Shown: in pieces, positions 1 to 10,566 of the stretch | How positions within the stretch are numbered: position 1 is the stretch's first letter | How the letters are laid out: the number at the start of each line of letters is the position of its first letter | Assembly (NCBI GenBank): GCA_019454045.1 | Contig: SKCR01033441.1 | Coordinates: forward strand, 1 to 64,000 | Direction: 5' to 3' | DNA: 64,000 nt | Origin: Zanthoxylum bungeanum | Lineage: Eukaryota; Streptophyta; Magnoliopsida; Sapindales; Rutaceae | Notes under the pieces: generated by a model | Told to the model about the DNA's origin: nothing | Seen by the model: the letters and a program-made list of their open reading frames with translations, nothing else | The model's database searches: none | Program-made: the position numbers and the translations under genes

Positions 1-114
1 GTAATATAGATTATATTATAGAAACTGCATATATTATTCATAATAATAATGTTTTACAGAAGTATTTAACAGAAATACAACCGGGAATTGGCGCTCTGAG
101 CACCAACCCCAACA
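1..114 (-). mobile_element. LTR terminus (copia-type), reverse, cut by window edge
   Basis: The bases at about 90-114 are the reverse complement of the start of the LTR at 3763 (TGTTGGGGTTGGTGCTC...). The similarity continues weakly leftward. This is therefore the outer end of a reverse LTR of the same broad family, most of which lies outside the window. Its last base would be 114. It may be nested in the CACTA element that follows. Confidence 0.6.
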
Positions 115-550
115 AATATGTATATGTATGTTTGGAATGTTTGTATGTGTTTGGAATTCGAAATTTCATATAGTATAGTATGTGTTTGGAATGTTTGTTA
201 TGGTTATGCGTGTGCATGAGAAGTCGTGTGATGAGTTTGGTGTGTCGTGATATGTATGTATTGTTTGATTGTGTGGCTTGTGATGTATTGGTTGTTAAAT
301 GTGCTTCTTGGTTGGTTGTATGATGATTGTGTGTGTGACTGTGTGTATGTACGTGTATGATGGAACTCGTAGATTATATGGATAATGAATGCATATATGA
401 AATGAATAAATGAATGAATAAATTTGAAAACGAAAGTGAGCATTCGATGTTATAAGTGCTTTTGTTAAGTTGTATTGACTTGTATGGATATGTATGTATA
501 TGTATAAGAACTTTGGAATTTGATGACGCTAATGCGACGGGTTTTTGCAG
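115..550. other. TG-rich non-coding stretch upstream of the transposase exon
   Basis: I see no gene here. The stretch is T/G-rich, with a short motif GTTTGGAATG repeated near 130 and 185. It ends in a convincing splice acceptor (TTTTTGCAG, 542-550) directly before the first transposase-like ATG. It is probably an intron or 5' region of the CACTA gene. Confidence 0.4.
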
Positions 551-1988
551 ATGGCACCGGGCAATCGCAAACGGGCTTCTGCGACTCCATCTACATCAGC
601 AATGGCAACTGGCCCTGGTGATTTCTCTGCTAGCACAGGTGAGTAAAGTACAGTGAAGGGTCGAGGACGCACCCGTGGCCTGGGGTTGGCTAAGTACGTT
701 AAGGCTCACGGCCGTATCCGGATAGAGATATCAGATGATGGACACACTCAAGTCGGACAACATAATTCAGCGTTTAATACAGCCATAGGAGCTACAGCTC
801 GATATGAAGCTCCCCAAAACTACGTATCTTGGAGAAAGATACCATGGGAGACGAAAATGAACCAGCTATTCCCTTCGCTACTTGTAAGTTTTCGATATTG
901 TTTGTTATTTAACATTTTTATTTTATACTTATTTTTACTCGAATTTTCATGTAGGAATGGTTCGACTTCGATATGACCCAAGTGAATGTCCAACAATATA
1001 TTGACTACCACATGGGGAAAAGTTATAAAGATTATAGAACAAAAGTCATGAAACCAATATTCGACGAACATGGACCTTCAAATGCTCCACAACACAAGCC
1101 TGATTTTATAGAGGAACAAGATTGGACATTCTTATGTGAGCTTTGGTCTAGCAAAAAACACGAGGTAAATTTTGAAATAAACAGAAATTTATAATTTTCT
1201 TTATTTTCGGTACTTACAGTGTTGGTAAATACAGGATAAATGTCACGCAAATGCGGAAAATCGAAGTCACTTGCGTTTTAACCACCGTGGAGGTTCGAAG
1301 CCATTTATCCAACATCGTGCCGAACATTCTGAGGTAAATATATCCTAACGTAAAATTTAACAGTTAATTGTTTTTACTAATCTGGAATAATATTGAATTT
1401 ATTTTATGTTTATAACAGAGTAGCACATGTGAGGTGCAATCATTTCCAGATTTTTTCCGTGTGACGCATTACAATGAGAGGAACAGATGGATAAATGAAG
1501 AAGCCGAACGCTGCTATGTAAGTTTCTGTTTTTAAAATAAAATAATTAAAATTATATATGTTAATTTTTTTTCTCAAATTCTAATATTAACTTATTTTTT
1601 GAAACAGAACGAAATGATGGAACTCCAACATCAAACTCAGGAGACAGGGTCCGACCCCATACCAGATGAGCAGCTGTCGTAATTGGTTTTCAAGAATCAG
1701 ACAGCTTACAACGTTGGTCTTGGCACTCGTAAGAAGCCAACGTCATCTGCACGCAATAGTGGTAATTCGGACAATGTCTCTCTTCGAGACGAGTTAGTCA
1801 CCACCAAAGACGAGCTGTAGCAGACTAAGGAGAAGCTACAACAGGTCACGGTGGACCACGAGAAGAAGATGATGGACCACGAGAAGAAGATGGAGCAGTT
1901 GGAACATCAACTGTTGGCTTTCCGTCAGATGTTCGAGGCCTCAATGAGTCATGGTGCATCGGGCTCGAGCGTCCCCCCATCACAGTAG
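551..1988 (+). pseudogene. CACTA-associated transposase-24-type protein, broken
   Basis: Exons read from splice consensus are 551-883 (with a frame break near 640-653), 955-1164, 1235-1333, 1419-1517 and 1608-1988. All introns start GT and end AG and are 70-90 bp long. The product has a basic N-terminus (GRGRTRGLGLAKYV), a conserved core (WRKIPWETKMNQLFP, WFDFDMTQVN, FRVTHYNERNRW), and a charged, coiled-coil-like C-terminus (VDHEKKMMDHEKKMEQLEHQ). This layout matches the plant En/Spm 'Transposase_24' (PF03004) proteins, which are accessory to the catalytic transposase. Two in-frame stops in the last exon (near 1680 and 1818) and the break near 650 show it is dead. The catalytic transposase is not in the window. 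Confidence 0.75.
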
Positions 1989-2183
1989 CAATTAATTTTA
2001 TATTTGGTTTTGTATAAAAATTTTGAACAAATAGATTTAATATAATATTTCTTTTTTCTAAAACAAATTTCAATATAATATTTCGTCATTTTGTTATTAA
2101 TTACATTTTTTTTCAACTAAATTAAATATTTTAGACCAAAAAATAAGTAAATTACTAATTTTTTAAAAAATAAATTTTTTACT

Positions 2184-2650
2184 TTAGCGTCGAATATTTC
2201 GACGCTAATAGTATAAAAATGGCCGCTGTAAGCGTACATATAATACATTTTTAATATACGTTAGCGTCGACAAGTTTCGACGCTAAAATTCAAACTTTTA
2301 GCGTCGAATATTTCGACGGTAATAGTAAAAAAATGGTCGCTGCAAGCTTACATATAATACTTTTTTAATATACTTTAGCGTCGACAATTTTTGACGCTAA
2401 AAGTTTGAATTTTTGGTCGAATTATTTCGTCGTGAAATATAAAATATAGCGTCGGACAATTTACTTTAGCGTCGAAAAAAATTGGACGCAGAATACTGTT
2501 TTTTAGCGTCGCATTTAATTATTTCGACGCTAAAAGTGATTTTCGTCGACATTTTATCGTCCATTTTTTGCGTCTAATTTTTTCGACGCTAAATGTCTTT
2601 TGCATCGAAACCGTCGCTTATGGCGTCGAAATAATTCGACTCTAAATGGT
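2184..2650. repeat. CACTA subterminal repeats
   Basis: At least ten copies of a short unit, TTAGCGTCGA or its complement TCGACGCTAA, occur singly and as back-to-back palindromes (e.g. 2184-2212, 2265-2287, 2296-2320). Such clustered subterminal motifs are the binding sites of the DNA-binding transposition protein in the En/Spm family. The consensus here differs from that of the second CACTA end near 20381, so the two are separate families. Confidence 0.8.
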
Positions 2651-2654
2651 CTAA

Positions 2655-2665
2655 TTCTTGTAGTG
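2655..2665 (+). repeat. CACTA terminal inverted repeat, right end
   Basis: TTCTTGTAGTG is the exact complement of the usual plant CACTA terminus. The next three bases (ATA) would be the 3-bp target duplication; the matching copy lies outside the window. Confidence 0.75.
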
Positions 2666-3488
2666 ATACTAAGTATTGTGTATTACGGTCCAGTATCAGA
2701 TGTCACATGCTAGGCCTGAGGCTGAAATTGTGTCTGCCCCGTACGAAGCATATATCGAATCACAAGAAACTAGTCTCTTTAATCGGATAATCATGACCTT
2801 GTCATATTATCCCGATAGTTGCAACATATTAGATTACCAGTTATGTATCCTACGTGATCATCATCTCCATATGACTGGAGTGACACTTCCATCTTGAAAT
2901 CACACCCAATACACTACGATTCTCAATAAACCCAGAAGAGGCGTACATAGAACCTGTTAAAGTCCCGGACGACCAAAACCAAAGCGTACTGATTGTCGCA
3001 AGTATTAGCGATGCAAGTCTTAGGTTAAGACCAAATACACCTACCCTGATTCAGATTCCCATAGACACATCGTCATACTACCAATGAGATTCCGAGGGGT
3101 CTATCTAGAGCGATGTTGTTTCCGTACCATCGGTAAACAGATCCTCCTATTACACTTGCATGAGTATCCAATACTCAAATATATGAGAACTATGTCGTTA
3201 CGCTTCCATAACGCGCACAAGTGCAATACTAGTCTATTTCGTATTATCAATGTCCAGTCTCAATAATACCACGACTAGAGATATTTAATGATTAAACCAT
3301 ACATGAATTGATACTGTCTCATATCTTATTAATCTGTAACTAATCATAAGGACTTTTATCATTTATATATTCAAGTAATCTAATTACAAAATGATAAAAT
3401 AGCAATTTCCTTTGTCACATAGTTAATTTGTACAAAAACCATAATGTCTTTTACAAATGGTGATGCTATTGGTCATAATTGTCCAACA
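2666..3488 (-). mobile_element. Copia LTR fragment, reverse (U3 half)
   Basis: This matches the right-hand half of the LTRs at 20722, 30726, 38620 and 44386 block by block: CACATGCTAGGCCTGAGGCT, the CATATGACTGGAGTGACAC block, CCATCGGTAAACA, and the terminal GTCATAATTGTCCAACA. It ends in ..CCAACA at 3488, the complement of the LTR start TGTTGG. No polypurine tract follows, so it is a 5' or solo LTR. The left part is interrupted by the CACTA insertion at 2665. ORFs of 60-73 codons here are chance reading frames of LTR DNA. Confidence 0.75.
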
Positions 3489-3757
3489 GGCCCGAGCCAT
3501 CTGTCAAATCGAAGCTCTCAGAGAGTACTACAATTGACGATGAAGGATTTTCCGTTTCATGCACGGTTGCAAGCAAAACGAGAGAGAACGATTCGGTGAA
3601 TAGCGACCCGCGAATGAAAAATATCTGATCGGAATTCCATCAATTGAGCGCATTCATGGGATTGTTTGGAGTCCGTATATGCCCTCAAAATCTCGGTAAG
3701 ACCTTCCAGAAAAAGTCGCTAATTTCAAGTGTTCTGTTAAATGTTTGGATGTTTTCA
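3489..3757. other. Gypsy-like LTR remnant left of the LARD insertion
   Basis: This non-coding stretch joins the sequence after 13184 once the LARD element and its target duplication are removed. Phrases such as AAGACCTTCCAGAAAAAGTC resemble leader or LTR sequence of chromovirus-type gypsy elements, and similar texture appears at 13400-13640 and, reversed, at 22980-23230. It has no coding capacity. Confidence 0.3.
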
Positions 3758-3762
3758 GTAAC

Positions 3763-6376
3763 TGTTGGGGTTGGTGCTCAGAGCGCCAATCCGGGCCGTA
3801 TTTATGTCTGATTCATGAATACGAACATCCCCTTATTCCATAATATTACTTATTTATGGTTGCACCTTTTGTTCTTATATACATATTCGATCTGATTACG
3901 ATTAGATTGAAACTAAATATGGTTTAGTGATATGTATATTAGACAAAGGCCCGATAATATATAATGCAGTACACAGTTACAAAGTTAGTTTGTAATGACA
4001 TTGGGAAGTGTCACTGCTATATGTATATTATCAAACATAGTTCCTGGTCAAGATTTGCTAACACGGGTCGGTTAGTCAAATCCGTTGAGACCAGTACATG
4101 TCGTATATCGAGACTTGGTCCGATGGTTTATCCCAATGAACCATGAGTCTAGGGAGACTCGTATAGACGTGTAGGTGTTTATAATGGATAAACACTGAAC
4201 GGCTCACCGAAGATTCTTAATGGATGGTACACCAACGTCAATAAGAATCTTCTCGGGTTGAGTAGCATAGTGGTCCTTCGACTTGAGACACCACTGTGGA
4301 TGTATGAGACATCCTCCACACTTAGATGGCAGTCACGTCACCGATCTATTTAGATCAGACCTCCGCCTGTTCGTTGGGTGTGGATCGATCCTCAGGATAT
4401 CCTGTGTCTGTCAAGATAGGATCCGTCAGTTCTGTGTACAGAGCATAGGTAGTCCATATATATTTAGCAGTCTGTTAAATCTGTGGCCACATTATACATC
4501 GGAAGTAAGTTCCGAGTGTTATTTAGAGATTGCTAATAGATACGTCGACGAGATAATACCTATAGAGATTTGACGTTTACATCTATATCTCTGGGATTAT
4601 CTGGATACCTGTGACGGAGGGATTATACGTATGCAATGACCTCGACCTGTATGATTCAGCTAGTTTTTATCCGTGATCGTCATAGTCTACGGGTGGATAG
4701 ATTATGTACATGAAATTGGATTTCATGACGGATATACCTGAATCTAGAGAGTCTCAATAATGAAACATACTCGTAGAGCACTAGAGCAAAATTTATGAAT
4801 AATGATGATTATTTATAAATCGTTTAATCGTTAAACGAAAAATACATGCGAACGGGCCGAACCGTCATTTCCTAATTAATGTGTATTTGTATTTAATATA
4901 TGATATTATTAAATACACATTAATAAAAAGTCAAATAAAGGTATTTGACATATATCATTAATATATGTATTTGAGAATTTAAAGTAAATATAATACATAT
5001 GTTTGATATATTTGTATTTAATTAATTATTTAATTATTTAATTGTTAAATGATTAATATAATTAAAATATAAATATATCACCAAATGATAAAGTTAGGAA
5101 ATGATTTTAAGTGTAAATGTTTGACTTTACATTAAAGGAAAAGGTTGTCAAATTGATTTTGACTTCTTAAGATATTTGTTCAAAATTGTTTGAAAAATAA
5201 AAATATCTTTTTCCTTTATTTCTTTATAATTTCGGCCAATACACTTTAATATATAAGAGATATATTTTCTAAGTTGCATTTGTTGACTAAATTAAATATC
5301 TTTAAAGTTGTTTTAGATATTTAACCAAGTTGAACAAATGAAAGACAAATGAAGATGAAATAATATTCTTGTAATTTGCCTTGCCAATTTCGGCCAAGGG
5401 CTTTTTCCAAGCTTGTATATATTGTTTTTCATTTCATTTGCTTTTAACCTAATTCACTTTAACCAAAAACTCCATTAAAGGAAGGCAAAGAATGCTAGAG
5501 AGAAAAGAAAGAAAAATCAAGAAAAGCTTGGAAATAATAAGTATTTCCAACCTTCCATTAGAGAGTAATTTGTTCCTCTTGTTGTGGGCAACATCTTGTG
5601 ATGTTCTTGAGTTTTTCTATTCTTTATTCTTTGGGTTTTTGATGGATAAATGTTTGGTGAAAGTGTAGAGCATGTATAATGAAGAAAGCTTGTGACTAGT
5701 GTAGTTATAAGTGTTCTTTTAAGGTTTTGGAACCATGTTGCTAATCTAGAGTTGTTGACCCACTATTAGATGACCTAGATTTTCTCTTGAGTTGTTTCAT
5801 TGTGTTGAGACTTGGATTGGATGGAAGAATGATGATTAAAGTAATTGATTTAAACTATTTGGTCTAGTTTGTCCAATTTGAGGAAATTGAAAAATTAGGG
5901 TTCTTGACCAATTCCAAATTTGGGGGTTTTCATATATGTTGAACATTTGGGTTGTATATGATGCATGCAAAGTTTCATGTTGATTGGATTTCATTTGGAT
6001 GAGTTTTGAAGCATGAAATGACCAAATGGTCAATTTGGGCACCAAATGGTGCATTCGGCTTTGTGATAAAATTTGGGGATTTTGGTTGCTTTGGTGTTTT
6101 GATGTTTTGAACATGCTAAGTTCATTTTAGAAATGATTTAGAATCATTCAAAATTGATTAGATCAATTTCGGACTAAAATGGACAAAATACCAAAGTAGG
6201 GTAATTTGGTAAATTCACCTAAATATGATTTATTGAATTTTATTTCATAATTTGATTATTGGAATATTAAATAAATATGTTTATTTAATTAATCCGAGAA
6301 AAAGTTTTGAAATCGGAAGATACGATCTTCCGCCGCTTCCGCTGCGTTACCGGATATTCCCCCTAAAACCCCTACA
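3763..6376 (+). repeat. 5' LTR of the LARD-like element
   Basis: The 2614-bp LTR begins TGTTGGGGTTGGTGCTCAG and ends CCCCTACA just before the primer site. It is aligned along its full length with 10567-13184, with scattered substitutions and 1-4 bp indels. The small frame at 4283-4573 recurs at 11089-11379 because it is LTR sequence, not because it is a gene. Confidence 0.9.
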
Positions 6377-6379
6377 AAA

Positions 6380-6391
6380 TGGTATCAGAGC
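6380..6391 (+). other. Primer binding site (initiator-Met tRNA)
   Basis: TGGTATCAGAGC lies three bases after the 5' LTR. It is the standard complement of the 3' end of plant initiator-Met tRNA and primes minus-strand synthesis. Confidence 0.9.
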
Positions 6392-9300
6392 GAGTCTGAT
6401 TCTAGGCCTCCATAAATGATTAGCTTGTTTTATTCAATGTTTAATCATGTTTTTCTTGACTTTATACATGCATGTTATAATCTAATTTGATTAGATTTAG
6501 GGTGTATGACACTTAATGGAATATCCCCGCTTAATAAGGTTTTAAAGTAACTAGTATTTGGAATACTTGTTTCTTGGTCCGTCTTGTCAATACGGTTTAT
6601 AAATATCTTTTCATTGACTACATCCGAGACCGTGCCTCTGCTGTGAGGGTGTAGCTGATAGAAATTTATTTATGCCGAATGTATATTAGATACTAGATAA
6701 ATTCAAGCGAAAGCGGAATCCTGAACGTGCCCTAGCTGTCAGGGTTACGCAAGTAACTTGAGTTTATCATTGACAAGTTTAACCTTGGTACGTCTCCTTG
6801 TGGGCCTGCCTTCGCAGCGACAACGAGAAACGGCCAGGACCGGAACCTTGGAGTCACTAGTGAGTGATTGACAATTAGTTGTCTACCTGTGAATATACGT
6901 CGGCGAGACCGTGCCTCTGCTGTGAGTCGAAATATATTCATGGGGTCCTCTTCCCATTATGGAATTCGATTTAATTATTGAATTCTCGTCTTTCCGTTGG
7001 GGATTACGGCATTACGTAAAAATAGTGGGAGGCACTGCTAAGTTTAAATTATTCCATAACTTAGGCAGTGTATGTTATTATGTAAATTGCCGCTTGTTTG
7101 TTTCCATATTCTATATTAGATAGATTTAAACTTTTAATTTACTGCACACATATTTTGATATGTTATCTGACTAGACTCTTGGTTGCAATTATTCTAGAAT
7201 AGGTTCTAGATACTAATAGACTAGGATATTATTAGATTAGTCTAAACCATCGGGAACTGTTGTTCCGATTTTCTTAAAAAAAATAAAGATGGTTAATGAC
7301 TTAGTTTCTAAGTCATGATAGATAATCTAGATAGATATCCCCTTTAGGATATAATACTTTAGAGACAATAGTTTCTTATGCAGTAAGAATTGACTTGAAT
7401 TAGTTCATGTCTCGGGATTCTTGACTGGCATTTAGAAAGCCCTATTAGGTATTTGTTTATCTAGTAATGACGTTTCTAAGCTTTAATTACCTTTAGAGGT
7501 AATGTGTCTGACACAATTTGCTAATCAGTTATTTACAATTGTTTGAATAGTTGAATGCAAATAGTAAAGCTAAATAAATGAGATGCGTATATTTGTGTAT
7601 AGAAAATATCGATTTTCACAATACTACAACTATAGGTATTGGATACCAGATCTCCCTCTAGTTATTTGAAATATTGGTTAACGATTGTTTTGATATTTGA
7701 TATCGGAACTTGCGACTATTGGATAGTCACTTGTTCTTTATAAACAATTGTTACATATTTTATAATAACTAGTAGTGTCATTGACGTAGAGATAAACATA
7801 AAGAGAAATATTCGGTAAAGTAAATAATTTAGAACGGTGCTTTATGAGTTTAATCACTTAAGCATTGGATGCTTATTCCGTATGGTAAATGATGGTTTGA
7901 TACTAGATCACACCACATATCCTTGTCCATTTAATGAATATTGTATTCAGGAAAGTGATTAAGATCTCATTTAATCAATGATTGTCATTGGACCACCAGA
8001 TTTATTTAACTGATACATTGGATGTATGTAGTTTAATGAATAATAATTGCTTAAGGTAGTTTTCTATACTTCGTAACTTAGTTGATGAATTGTCATAACT
8101 TAGTTATGTGTTTCTGAAGGAACACATATTGAAAGTCTTGAAAGTATCAAGTACTTTCAATCCGTTCTGATGAAACGTAGATTGGACATTTTTGACTTGT
8201 TCAAATATATTCAATCTAAAGGTTTTAGAGAATTCTATCCTCAAAATTCATAACATGTCTTTGAAATGTTCAAAGATCTTTGATACGATCAAACGTATGA
8301 ATTTAAAATAATTAGTTCTAAGGTTATTTAGTGAATATGATCCATATTCAATATTGTTCTTCCACGATTCCATCTTGATGGAATTGAGTGTGGGAGCAAT
8401 CGAATCTTATATGATTTGATTCGTCTGATATTGAAAGTTAGCGAATTAGTTTCAATACTCTTGGGGTTTATCCCAGTAACACTAATTCATCTCTTTAATT
8501 AATGTTCCATTATTTTCTACAGTTGCATATATGATATGTATAGGTAGAAAATTTGAATCTTGAAAAGTTTGAGATTTCAATCTTTCTTTTATATAATAGT
8601 TATATAATGGAAATTACTTACACCTCGGAGGTCTAAGTAAAAGTTTATCGTTTATTCTGTTTAATAGAATATTGTATTCTATTAATAGAATATCTTTCCT
8701 ACGATTCTAAGTAATAAAATCGTTTTATTACTTGGTGTGTAACATCAGATGTTAACTATTGTAGAAAAGACTTGACTTATTGAAGTCAAATGTGAGAATG
8801 ATAAATTATAAATGGAACTACGTAATTAATAAGATGAAACAACCCTTATACATCTTCCGTACAAGTCCAATAGGATAACAGAATCATTCACGAGTATTTG
8901 ATACTTAATGGTTCCGTTGTTTTCTTATTGAAGAAAAATTATCCTATAACTTGTAATGGAAGCGATATTTGATATCGATTCTGGAAGTTCACCATTGAAC
9001 CTTAGATCTAAGATTGTTCATAGCTTACTACGATCAAGTTTTGAACTTGATTAAGCTTTCATTATGAATTAGTTCATGATATGTGCTAACTGTTTGCGCA
9101 GCGAAAGCATTGTGAGCTTATTAAAGGTTTGACATTACAGTATGACAGTGAAAAAGTTATACTCAGCAATCTATTGTAGATTCTGAGAAAATTATCTCTA
9201 ATCACACTAAATGAACAATTAAAGATATATTGGTTAATGTTGATAATAAACTGTATATTTTAGCTAAAGAATGCAAAGTGGCGTTTTTGGATGACTTATT

Positions 9301-10553
9301 CAGATAAGAGATCAGTTGTGATTTCCTTATTTGAAGAGTTCATTCTGAAATGGCCCTAGAGTTTGTGTTCTGCTGAGATCGCAGAGTTTAGTGTGCTAGC
9401 TTACAGAGCCTATTGTAGACTCGGATAAGTCTTCCAGAAATATGTGTTCTCTATTTTTGATATCGTCAGATTGTCTGATCTTGTCAAAGTATATAGAATA
9501 CATATGTGATAAAAGGGTTAGTGGGAGTATACAAATTACTTTCTAGTGTTATATATCCTGACAACATTATCATTATTATTGTAATAATGAGATGTTTGTA
9601 AGGTAAAAGATTTACCTAAGTCTTCTTTACTCCATGAAAGCAGTGGGAGTAGTCTCTGTTATATTTGATATAAAAAGTTTTATATATGATATGAAACTTG
9701 GAGACTTGTGAGATACCCTATTAGTCGTACATTAGATATGATCTAATGAAGGACATAACAAGGCTGTCTGTATGACAGTTAGTATAACTGTTCGACAGTT
9801 ATTGTATGTCTTATACATAGTATTCATCTTTCGTAAAGGATGATTCCTTTTTCGAAAGAGATATTGATTAGAATGTCTAAACAATATTATGTATCATTTG
9901 ATGATGACATAGTGAATACTTTATTATATGCGATTATCGATGTCGATTTAATCGTAATTGTTACGAGTTATTTTGACATCTATAGACCATATGATGGATC
10001 TTGAAACAAGTTCTTTGTGATCTTTGAGATATTAAGAACGAGTTTCTAATTCATGGAGAATACAGTCTGCAACCATTAGGGTCATATTAGTTTTGAGACT
10101 AATTATGACGTTAGACAGTCTACGTCATAAAGAGTCACAAAAGATGCAGTGGGAGTGTCACGAAGGATTCTACTATTTAGTGGAATCAAATGCAACTTTT
10201 GAAGTATTGACTTATGAAGTTGCATAGTGACCTTTTAAAATAGAAGTTTTAAATTGGTGTTGTGCTTGCGGTTGTCCGCATAGTATTTTTGGATTCGATC
10301 CCTAAATACTTGGACAACTTAGTAGCTGTAGCATAATACAGATATAGTATCCATTTCATATTAATGTATAATTTAGATTCTACAAAATATGAATGATGTT
10401 AACTATGGGAAACGATGGAGTTTGTTTTGACAAACTCGATATTTCATAGCGGACTTGTTTCTTACCTCTTAAGTACTGGGTGAGCTTTTGAGGGCCATAT
10501 GCATACGATGCACATTGAGACGTGTATATGATACCGTGGATTGGCACTAGAGC
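6392..10553 (+). other. Non-coding interior of the LARD-like element
   Basis: About 4.2 kb without any credible ORF on either strand. Near 6600-6930 two passages repeat the phrase GAGACCGTGCCTCTGCTGTG (6629 and 6907), with a related CCTAGCTGTCAGGGT at 6730. Purine-rich GTGGGAG motifs occur near 9512, 9645 and 10150 and may be degenerate polypurine-like sites. I see no gag, protease, integrase or RT motif. Confidence 0.7.
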
Positions 10554-10566
10554 AAGTGGAAGAAAT
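10554..10566 (+). other. Polypurine tract
   Basis: AAGTGGAAGAAAT sits immediately before the TG of the 3' LTR, the position of the plus-strand primer. It resembles the AAGTGGGAGAT tract of the copia elements elsewhere in the window. Confidence 0.75.

Larger units (their letters stand above)
115..2665 (+). mobile_element. CACTA (En/Spm-type) DNA transposon, 3' part
   Basis: The right end is clear: the terminal TTCTTGTAGTG (2655-2665) is the complement of the plant CACTA terminal CACTACAAGAA. It is preceded by about 470 bp of subterminal palindromic repeats, and upstream of those lies a spliced gene of the transposase-24 type carried by En/Spm elements. The true left end is outside the window or lost; 115 is only where the reverse LTR stops. 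The element sits in a copia LTR, whose sequence resumes at 2666. Confidence 0.8.

Noticed and set aside
2184..2650. CRISPR-like array of short repeats
   Set aside because: The repeats are irregularly spaced, in both orientations and without unique spacers, and are next to a CACTA terminus in plant DNA.
6732..6941. Small minus-strand frame in the LARD interior
   Set aside because: Only 69 codons, overlaps the repeated leader phrase, no domain. The interior is better treated as non-coding.
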